Assembly: GCA_005883905.1 (NCBI GenBank)
Contig: VAYD01000205.1
Span: 1-20,460, forward strand
Reading direction: 5' to 3'
DNA: 20,460 nucleotides
From: Actinomycetota bacterium
GTDB lineage: Bacteria > Actinomycetota > Thermoleophilia > Solirubrobacterales > Solirubrobacteraceae
The notes under the pieces are model-generated. The model was not told where the DNA came from, made no database searches, and saw nothing but the letters and a program-made list of their open reading frames with translations. Of the stretch, positions 9,137 to 15,676 are shown piece by piece. The translations under genes and the position numbers were made by a program. The stretch's first letter is position 1, and each line of letters begins with the position of its first letter.

Positions 9137-9167
9137 TGAGAATCAGGGGTCTGACCCCTCAGTCTCA
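9137..9167. repeat. REP-like palindrome across the hutF/hutI junction
   Basis: The core AGGGGTC-T-GACCCCT is a perfect 7-bp inverted repeat (9145-9159). Outside it, TGAGA/TCTCA arms (9137-9141 and 9163-9167) pair again after a 3-nt partly mismatched step, giving a 31-nt hairpin. It contains the hutF stop and the probable hutI start and encodes the GSDP tail of HutF. The GGGGTC...GACCCC core recurs in the hairpin at 20194-20239. Confidence 0.6.
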
Positions 9168-10319
9168 CCGTTCCGAACAATCCAGCGGCCGGCGACCATG
9201 ACGTCGCGGACGTCGCGGGGGCCGGCGGCGAAGACGGTTGCCTCGACCGCATGCTCGGGCGGGGTGCCGGTCAGCGTGACGCCGTCGAGCGAGACGTTCA
9301 CGAGGTCCGCCGGCGCGCCCGGCGCGATGCGGCCGCCGCCGCGTGTGGCGGCCGCGCTCGCCGCTCGCCAGGCGCTCGTCGAGCTCGATCGCGCGCGCCT
9401 CCTCGAACAGGTCGATGAACGCCTGCGAGTCCGAGCCGACGCAGAGCTTCGAGCCCGCCTCGCGCAGGAGCCGCGCCGGGCCGATGCCGTCGGCGAGGTC
9501 GCGCTCGGTGGTGGGGCACAGGCAGACCCGCGCGAAGCCGAGCAGCGTCACGTCGTTGTCAGAGAGATGGGTCGCGTGGATCGCGGTGAACGACGGCGAG
9601 ACCGCTCCGGCCTCGGCCAGCGTCATCGTCGGCGTCAGCCCGTTCTCCTCGAGGCACGCCTCGTTCTCCGCGGGCTGCTCGGAGACGTGCGCGTGCAGCG
9701 GCGCGCCGTGCTCCGTGGCCCACGCGGCGACGACCTTCGACGATTCGAAGTCGACCGCGCGGACGCTGTGGATCGCCGCGCCGATGCGGACCGTGTCGCC
9801 ACCCCGCAGGTTGCTCACGCGCGCCGCCCAGGCGTCGGCGCTGCGGTCGCGGAAGCTGTCCAGCCCGCCGCGCAGGTAGCACGCGTCCAGCAGCGTCAAC
9901 CGGATGCCCACATCATCCGCCGCCTGGATCACGGCCTCGCCCATCGCGTTGCCGCCCTCGTGCAGGTAGTGGAACTCGCCGACGACCGTGATCCCCGCCA
10001 GCGCCATCTCGGCGAACGCCGCCCGCGCGAGCGGCAGGTACGAGTCCGGCGTGATCGTCTCGGCCAGCGCGTACATCTGCTCGCGCCAGGTCCAGAACGA
10101 GCCGGTGCCGGCGTGCGTCCGTCCTCGGAGCGCGCGCTGGAACGCGTGCGAGTGCGCGTTCGCCAGGCCCGGGATCGTCAGGCCGGGCAGCCGCTCGGCG
10201 TCGGCGGGCGGCTTGGCGCCGGCCGCGACCGACGCGATGCTCGCGCCGTCGATCTCGATCAGCACGCCGTGCTCCGGCTCGTCGCCGCCGACCCACGCGA
10301 GCTCGCACCAGAGCTTCAT
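9143..10319 (-). pseudogene. hutF: Formimidoylglutamate deiminase, frameshifted near the C-terminus
   Basis: HutF converts N-formimino-L-glutamate to N-formyl-L-glutamate and ammonia. It is an amidohydrolase. Starting from ATG 10319 (MKLWCELAW), the metal motif is in AHSHAFQRALRGR, followed by HVSEQPAENE, IHATHLSDND, CLCPTTERDLADG and VGSDSQAFIDLFEEAR, so the whole catalytic barrel is present. After GERGRHT (about 9344) the frame changes: the true continuation RGGGRIAPGAPADLVNVSL...[17 protein letters not shown] lies in another frame and stops at 9143. The segment usually found between (an AAALL...AAT-like helix, about 9 residues) appears to be missing. The overall length, 1177 bases, is not a multiple of three. 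The ATG overlaps the def stop by ATGA, and a GGAGAGGA ribosome site lies upstream. The lesion is either very recent or an assembly error, since the sequence after it is still fully protein-like. Confidence 0.85.
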
Positions 10320-10906
10320 GGGAGGCCGATCCTCTCCAGCCACGCGTCGCGGTGATGGCGGTCGAACTCCTCCCACGTCATGAACGTCCGCGGGTCCTTC
10401 ACGCGGTCCAGGAACAGGATCCCGTCGAGATGGTCGACCTCGTGCTGGAACGTCCCGGCGCTCAGACCTTCGAACGCCTGCTCGCGCGGCGTGCCGTCGC
10501 GGTCGAGGTAGCGGACCCGGATGGCGGCGAAGCGGGCGAGCTCGCCGCGCAGCTCCGGCACCGACAAGCAGCCCTCGATGATCGGGAGGGTCGCGTCGCC
10601 GACGGGCTCGAGCACGGGGTTGACCATCACGGTCAGCGGCAGCGGCGGCTTGTACGGATAGCGCGGGTTGCCGTCGACCTCTGCGACGAGGATGCGGTGC
10701 AGGTCGCCGACCTGGTTGGCCGCCAGCCCCGCGCCGCCGGCCTCGCGCATCGTGGCGATCATGTCGTCGATCAGGCCCTGGAGCTCGGGCAGCTCCTCGG
10801 GCGACACCTCGCGGGCGCGCTCGCGCAGCACCGGGTCGCCCACCTGAAGGATCGGGAGAGTCCTCCGCGGGGCATCCTGCCCCGCGTCCTGAGACCGATC
10901 GCTCAT
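10316..10906 (-). CDS. def: Peptide deformylase homologue inside the hut operon
   Basis: This 196-aa metallohydrolase of the peptide deformylase family removes the N-formyl group from formyl-methionyl peptides in its best known role. All three family motifs are intact: GAGLAANQ at 58-65, EGCLSVP with metal ligand Cys113, and QHEVDHLDG with His155, Glu156 and His159. It is locked into the histidine operon by 4-base ATGA overlaps on both sides (with hutU at 10903-10906 and with hutF at 10316-10319). Such a position is unusual for a housekeeping def gene, which is often beside fmt. The operon encodes HutF, which yields N-formylglutamate, but no recognisable hutG (N-formylglutamate deformylase), so this protein may supply that step; this is inference. 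The family assignment is sure; the substrate is not. Confidence 0.93.
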   Translation of the reverse strand: MSDRSQDAGQDAPRRTLPILQVGDPVLRERAREVSPEELPELQGLIDDMIATMREAGGAGLAANQVGDLHRILVAEVDGNPRYPYKPPLPLTVMVNPVLEPVGDATLPIIEGCLSVPELRGELARFAAIRVRYLDRDGTPREQAFEGLSAGTFQHEVDHLDGILFLDRVKDPRTFMTWEEFDRHHRDAWLERIGLP

Positions 10907-12552
10907 TCGCGCATGGGGATCCGGACCCCGCGCTCGGCCGCAACCTCGATCGCCCGCTCATACCCGGCATCGGCGTGGCGGATGACGCCGGTGCCCGGGT
11001 CGGCCGTCAGCACGCGCTCGAGCTTCTGCGCGGCGAGGTCCGTGCCGTCGGCGACGCAGACCATCCCCGCGTGGATCGAGCGCCCGATGCCGACGCCGCC
11101 GCCGTGGTGGATCGACACCCACGACGCGCCCGCCGCCGTGTTCACCAGCGCGTTGAGCAGCGGCCAGTCCGCGATCGCGTCGGACTCGTCGGCCATGCCC
11201 TCGGTCTCGCGATACGGCGACGCGACCGAGCCCGAATCGAGGTGGTCGCGCCCGATAACGACCGGCCCCTTCAGCTCGCCGCTGCGCACCATCTCGTTGA
11301 AGCGCAGCCCGAGCCGGTGGCGCTCGCCGTAGCCGACCCAGCAGATCCGCGCCGGCAGCCCCTGGAACGCGATCCGCTCGCCCGCCTGCTGCATCCAGCG
11401 CGCCAGCCGCTCGTCGCCCGGCAGCTCCTCCAGCACGGCGCGATCCGTCGCGGCGATGTCCGCCTCGTCGCCCGACAGCGCGACCCACCGGAACGGCCCC
11501 TTGCCCTCGCAGAACAGCGGCCTGATGTACGCGGGCACGAAGCCGGGGTAGGCGAACGCGCGCTCGAACCCGCCGAGCTTCGCCTCCGCGCGCAGCGAGT
11601 TGCCGTAGTCGAACACCTCCGCGCCGGCGTCCAGGAACCCGACCATGGCGGCGCAGTGCGCGGCGATCGCCGCGCGCGACCGGCGCAGGTACTCCTCGGG
11701 GTCCGAGGCCCGCAGCGCGTCGGCGTCCTCGAGCGTCATGCGGTTCGGGATGTAGCCGACGAGCGGGTCGTGCGCGCTCGTCTGGTCGGTGACGATGTCG
11801 GCCTCGAAGCCCATCGACAGCAGCTGCGGCAACACGTCCGCGGCGTTGGCCTGCAGCCCGACGCTCAGCGCGCGCCGCTCGCGCTTGGCGGCCTCGCAGC
11901 GCGCGACCGCATCCTCGAGCGAGTCAGCGAGCTCGTTCAGGTAGCGCCCCTGCAGCCGGCGCTCGATGCGCTCGCGCTCGACCTCCACGCACAGCGCCAC
12001 GCCTCCGTTCATCGTCACCGCCAGCGGCTGCGCGCCGCCCATCCCGCCGAGCCCCGCGGTCACCGTGATCGTCCCGGCCAGCGAGCCGCCGTACTTGCGC
12101 CGCGCGATCTCCGCGAAGCACTCGTAGGTGCCCTGCACGATGCCCTGACTGCCGATGTAGATCCACGAGCCGGCCGTCATCTGGCCGTACATCGTCAACC
12201 CGAGGTCCTCGAGCCGCCGGAACTCGTCCCACGTCGCCCACTCGGGCACGAGGTTCGAGTTCGCGATCAGCACGCGCGGCGCCCACTCGTGCGTGCGAAA
12301 GACGCCGACGGGCTTGCCCGACTGGACGAGCAGCGTCTCGTCTTCAGCCAGCGTCTGCAGCGTGCGCACGATCGCGTCGAACGCCTCCCACGACCGCGCC
12401 GCGCGGCCCGTCCCGCCGTAGACGACGAGGTCCTGCGGGCGCTCGGCCACGTCGGGGTCGAGGTTGTTCATGAGCATGCGCATCGCGGCCTCCTGCGGCC
12501 AGCCCGCGCACGTGATGTCGCTGCCGCGCGGCGCGCGGACCGTCCGGGTCAT
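10903..12552 (-). CDS. hutU: Urocanate hydratase
   Basis: It catalyses the NAD+-dependent hydration of urocanate to 4-imidazolone-5-propanoate, the second step of histidine degradation. The 549-aa length is normal for the family. Typical segments are [11 protein letters not shown] (45-55), [25 protein letters not shown] (about 120-144), the NAD-binding GLGGMGGAQ (167-175), DQTSAHDP, and near the C-terminus [20 protein letters not shown] 12552 was chosen: it overlaps the hutH stop (ATGA) and a GGAG element lies about 10 bases upstream. The frame is open further upstream inside hutH, but only as antisense-type noise. Its stop overlaps the start of the deformylase gene. Confidence 0.97.
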   Translation of the reverse strand: MTRTVRAPRGSDITCAGWPQEAAMRMLMNNLDPDVAERPQDLVVYGGTGRAARSWEAFDAIVRTLQTLAEDETLLVQSGKPVGVFRTHEWAPRVLIANSNLVPEWATWDEFRRLEDLGLTMYGQMTAGSWIYIGSQGIVQGTYECFAEIARRKYGGSLAGTITVTAGLGGMGGAQPLAVTMNGGVALCVEVERERIERRLQGRYLNELADSLEDAVARCEAAKRERRALSVGLQANAADVLPQLLSMGFEADIVTDQTSAHDPLVGYIPNRMTLEDADALRASDPEEYLRRSRAAIAAHCAAMVGFLDAGAEVFDYGNSLRAEAKLGGFERAFAYPGFVPAYIRPLFCEGKGPFRWVALSGDEADIAATDRAVLEELPGDERLARWMQQAGERIAFQGLPARICWVGYGERHRLGLRFNEMVRSGELKGPVVIGRDHLDSGSVASPYRETEGMADESDAIADWPLLNALVNTAAGASWVSIHHGGGVGIGRSIHAGMVCVADGTDLAAQKLERVLTADPGTGVIRHADAGYERAIEVAAERGVRIPMRE

Positions 12553-14063
12553 TGCAGTGCTCCGATCTGCGCCTCCACGGCGCCGAGCAGCTCGCCCGAC
12601 GCGATCAGCTCCTCCGCCGCGGCGAGGTCCGGCGCCACCGCGCGGTCCGGGCCGGGCCCGGCGACGCCCGTGCGCAGCGCCTGCAGCGCGGCGCCCGTAC
12701 CCGCGCCGGGCTGCAGCGGCGCGCGCAGGTCGAGCCCGCGGCCGGCGCAGACGAGCTCGACCGTCAGGATCCGCCGCAGGTTGGCGACGCTCGCCCGCAG
12801 CTTGCGGGCCGCGCCCCAGCCCATCGAGACGTGGTCCTCCTGCATCGCGCTCGTCGGCAGCGAATCGACCGACGCGGGCGCAGCGAGCCGCCGGTTCTCC
12901 GCGACCATCGCCGCCTGCGTGTACTGGGCGATCATCAGCCCGGAGTTCACGCCCGGGTCCTCGGTGAGGAACGGCGGCAGGCCGTGCGAGCGGCTCGCGT
13001 CGAGCAGCCGGTCGGTCCGGCGCTCGGCGATCGCCCCGACCTCGGCCGCCGCGATCGCGAGGAAGTCGCACACGAAGGCGATCGGCGCGCCGTGGAAGTT
13101 GCCGCACGACTCGACGCGGCCGTCCGGCAGGACCATCGGGTTGTCGATCGCCGAGACGAGCTCGCGGGCGGCCACGCCGTCGGCGTGCGCGAGCGTGTCG
13201 CGCGCCGCGCCCGTGACCTGCGGCGCGCAGCGCAGCGAGTACGCGTCCTGCACGCGGTCGTCGCCATAGCGGTGGCTCGCGACGATCGGCGACCCGGCGA
13301 GCAGCGCGCGCAGGTTGGCCGAGCTCGCCACCTGCCCGGCCTGCGGGCGCAACCAGATCAGGTCCTCCGCGAACGCGCGGTCGGTGCCCATCAGCGCCTC
13401 GACGGACATCGCCGCCGCGACGTCGGCAATCCGCAGGAGGCCGCGCAGGTCATGCGCGGCGAGCAGCAGCATCCCGAGCATGCCGTCGGTGCCGTTGATC
13501 AGCGCCAGGCCCTCCTTGGCCTCCAGCGTGAGCGGTTCGAACGGAAGCGCGCCTCCCTCCAGGGTCTCGCCCTCGCCGATCAGGACCAGCGCGCAGTGGG
13601 CCAGCGGCGCGAGATCGCCGCTGGCGCCGAGCGACCCGTGCTCGGGGACGACCGGGGTGAGGCCGGCGTTCAGCAGGTCGAGGATCCGTTCGGCGACGAC
13701 GGGCCGCGCGCCGGAGCGGCCCATCGCGAGCGTCCGCGCGCGCAGCAGCATCATCGCCCGCACGACCTCGCGCTCGACCGGCGGGCCCATGCCCGCCGCG
13801 TGCGAGCGCACCAGCGCGCGCTGCAGCTCCTCGCGGCGCTCGTCGGGGATCGTCACGTTGGCCAGCGAGCCGAACCCGGTCGAAACGCCGTAGGCGGGCT
13901 CCTCGCCGCCGACCAGGGCGGCGACGACCTGCGCGCTGCGCTCCATCTCGGCGCGCGCCGGCTGGCTGAGCTCCACGCGGGCGCCCGCGCGCGCGACCGC
14001 GACCACGTGAGCCGGCGAGATCCCGGTCCCGCTCAGCTCGACGACGTGCTCGCCAGACTCCAC
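12549..14063 (-). CDS. hutH: Histidine ammonia-lyase
   Basis: It removes ammonia from L-histidine to give trans-urocanate, the entry step of the pathway. It is 504 aa long, as usual. The self-forming MIO electrophile comes from Ala147-Ser148-Gly149 in [12 protein letters not shown], and the conserved active-site Tyr58 lies in [30 protein letters not shown] and [14 protein letters not shown] in the C-terminal half are also typical. The start is GTG 14063; there is no Shine-Dalgarno sequence but a TATCGT box 8 nt upstream suggests a leaderless mRNA. It is the first gene of the five-gene operon, 27 bases after the stop of the diguanylate cyclase gene on the same strand. No hut regulator gene is seen in the window. 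Confidence 0.97.
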   Translation of the reverse strand: MESGEHVVELSGTGISPAHVVAVARAGARVELSQPARAEMERSAQVVAALVGGEEPAYGVSTGFGSLANVTIPDERREELQRALVRSHAAGMGPPVEREVVRAMMLLRARTLAMGRSGARPVVAERILDLLNAGLTPVVPEHGSLGASGDLAPLAHCALVLIGEGETLEGGALPFEPLTLEAKEGLALINGTDGMLGMLLLAAHDLRGLLRIADVAAAMSVEALMGTDRAFAEDLIWLRPQAGQVASSANLRALLAGSPIVASHRYGDDRVQDAYSLRCAPQVTGAARDTLAHADGVAARELVSAIDNPMVLPDGRVESCGNFHGAPIAFVCDFLAIAAAEVGAIAERRTDRLLDASRSHGLPPFLTEDPGVNSGLMIAQYTQAAMVAENRRLAAPASVDSLPTSAMQEDHVSMGWGAARKLRASVANLRRILTVELVCAGRGLDLRAPLQPGAGTGAALQALRTGVAGPGPDRAVAPDLAAAEELIASGELLGAVEAQIGALQ

Positions 14064-14071
14064 CGGCTCGC

Positions 14072-14077
14072 ACGATA
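14072..14077 (-). promoter_or_regulatory. -10 box of the hut operon
   Basis: On the minus strand the hexamer TATCGT fits TANNNT and ends 8 nt before the GTG of hutH. It lies in the 27-base gap after the diguanylate cyclase stop, so the hut operon probably has its own promoter and a leaderless first gene. Confidence 0.45.
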
Positions 14078-14090
14078 TCCGGGGCGCGTC

Positions 14091-15149
14091 TCAGGCAGCG
14101 AGCGCGAGCGGCCCGTCGGGTGGGCGGGCCGCAATCTCGACGCGATTGCGCCCGCGATCCTTCGCGCGATAGAGCGCCGCGTCGGCATCCGCGAACAGGT
14201 CGTCGAAGCGCGCGCCGGCGCCGACGGCCCCGGCCACGCCGAACGAGGCAGTCACGGCCAGACCACCTGGAAGCGCCTGCTCAAGCGTGGAGCGCAGGCG
14301 CTCGGCCACGGCCGTGGCCTCGTTCAGCGTGGTGCCCGGAAGCACGACGAGGAACTCCTCGCCGCCGAGTCGGTAGACGAGCTCGAACGAGCGCAGCTGC
14401 TTGCGCACCTCGTAGGCGACGTCGCGCAGCACAGCGTCGCCGCGCGCGTGGCCCTGCTCGTCGTTGATCGCCTTGAAGCGGTCGATGTCCAGCACGACCA
14501 GCGAGATCGGTTCGTTCGTGAGCGCGGCCTGCTCGGTGAGCTCCTCGAACCGGCGCAGCAGCGAGGTGCGGTTCAGCAGGCCGGTCAGGTGGTCGAGGAC
14601 CGCCTCGCCGCGCTGCTCGACCTCGGCCGCGCTGAGCACGTAGACGATCGCGGTGATGCTGATCATCAGCACGGCGGTGACGAGCAGGCCCTCGGGATGG
14701 CGCCAGGCCTCGCCGGCGCTGACGCCGAGGGTCACGCCGAGCATCAGCGCGATCCCGAGCGTGACGTCGGCAACGACGACTGTGCCGCGGAACCGGGCGG
14801 CCGAGAATGCGGTCGGCAGGATGATCCACGGCAGCATCAGGCTGTCCGGGCCGCCGCTGGCGATGGCGGCGACGGCGAGGACCGCCTGGATCAGCACGAT
14901 GCTGGCGGCGATGTGCACCTGCGGTCGCGCGGCGCGCGCGCAGCGCCAGTCGAGCGTGGCGAGGTTGGCCGCGACGATGCCGAAGAGCAGCACGGTCCAC
15001 CAGCCGTACTCGGGGACGAAGAGCACGAGCGTGGCGGCGATCGAGGCAGCGCTGATCGTCCGCGCACGGCGGATGCGCGCCGAGTTGTCGAGCAGCCGCG
15101 CCCGATCGACCTCGGTCGGGCACAGCCAGATGCTGAATCCCCGTCGCAT
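14091..15149 (-). CDS. Membrane diguanylate cyclase (GGDEF)
   Basis: This protein of about 352 aa would make the second messenger c-di-GMP from two GTP. The N-terminal half (about residues 30-190) holds roughly six hydrophobic segments and no recognisable extracellular sensor domain. A short linker (SAAEVEQRGEAVL) leads to a complete GGDEF domain: DHLTGLLNR, LDIDRFKAINDEQGHARGD, then the active-site loop RLGGEEF and a FGVAGAV strand. The inhibitory I-site, normally RxxD five residues before the loop, reads RSFE, so feedback inhibition may be weak or absent. ATG 15149 was chosen because the protein-like sequence starts there (MRRGFSIWLCPTEVDRARLLD); no clear Shine-Dalgarno or -10 box was found. 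It is divergent from the globin gene with 87 bases between the start codons. Confidence 0.88.
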   Translation of the reverse strand: MRRGFSIWLCPTEVDRARLLDNSARIRRARTISAASIAATLVLFVPEYGWWTVLLFGIVAANLATLDWRCARAARPQVHIAASIVLIQAVLAVAAIASGGPDSLMLPWIILPTAFSAARFRGTVVVADVTLGIALMLGVTLGVSAGEAWRHPEGLLVTAVLMISITAIVYVLSAAEVEQRGEAVLDHLTGLLNRTSLLRRFEELTEQAALTNEPISLVVLDIDRFKAINDEQGHARGDAVLRDVAYEVRKQLRSFELVYRLGGEEFLVVLPGTTLNEATAVAERLRSTLEQALPGGLAVTASFGVAGAVGAGARFDDLFADADAALYRAKDRGRNRVEIAARPPDGPLALAA

Positions 15150-15202
15150 GAAGTGCAGATCGGCACAACGCACCCGGTTCTGAAGGCTCGCGATCTCCGC
15201 AA

Positions 15203-15230
15203 TGGACAGCTTTTCTGCGGTGCGTACAGT
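15203..15230 (+). promoter_or_regulatory. Sigma-70-type promoter of the globin gene
   Basis: TGGACA (15203-15208) matches the -35 consensus at five of six bases and TACAGT (15225-15230) fits the -10 pattern, with a 16-nt spacer. The ATG at 15237 follows after 6 nt, so the mRNA should be leaderless. This is the clearest promoter in the window. Confidence 0.6.
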
Positions 15231-15236
15231 GGCCGG

Positions 15237-15634
15237 ATGGCGGAGGCCGACCCGACGATCTACGAGTGGGGCGGAGGGCGCGACGCGTTCGCACGCTGGC
15301 TCAACCGCTTCTACGACCTCGTCGAGGGCGAGCCGTCGATCGCGCGGCTGTTCGGCGGCACGGTGTCGGAGGCCCACCGCGAGCACGTCACGGACTGGTG
15401 GTGCGAGGTAATGGGCGGGCCCGCGCGCTACACCGACGAGCGCGGCGGCTACGAGCACATGCTCGCCAAGCACCACGATCTGGCGATCACGGACGAGCAG
15501 CGGCTGCTGTTCGTGACGCTGCTCAGCCGCGCGGCGGACGACGCCGGCCTACCGTCCGACCCGGAGTTCAGACCGCCCCGCACGCGCCGGTGCCGCGGTG
15601 GGGATGGGGCGTCGCGCCGCCCTACACCGGCTGA
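15237..15634 (+). pseudogene. Group II truncated hemoglobin, frameshifted
   Basis: This is a GlbO-like heme protein that would bind O2 or NO in the cytoplasm. The first 112 residues in the frame of ATG 15237 are typical: TIYEWGGGRDAFARWLNRFYDLV (helices A/B), LFGGTVSEAHREHVTDWWCEVMGGPARYTDERGGYEHMLAKHHDLAIT (helices E/F, with the proximal His in KHH), then FVTLLSRAADDAGLPSDPEFR. The frame then changes: the family-like tail HAPVPRWGWGVAPPYTG is in another frame and stops at 15634. The G-helix segment usually found between (AYLEWGTRLA...NSQPGA-like, carrying the conserved Trp G8 of group II globins) is missing, roughly 20-25 residues. In the first frame translation would run on to 15839 with arginine-rich nonsense. 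The lesion lies at about 15570-15580. Confidence 0.8.
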
Positions 15635-15676
15635 CCGCGGCTCAAGCTCACGGGAGGGCGGGCCGATGCCGGGTCC

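Noticed and set aside
9165..10970. Extended 601-codon frame joining hutF with upstream sequence
   Set aside because: The upstream part is the deformylase gene in the wrong frame and the C-terminal part is frameshifted nonsense; the real hutF start is ATG 10319.
8067..13269. Long plus-strand frames opposite the hut operon
   Set aside because: Antisense shadows of hutI, hutF, hutU and hutH; no recognisable domain.
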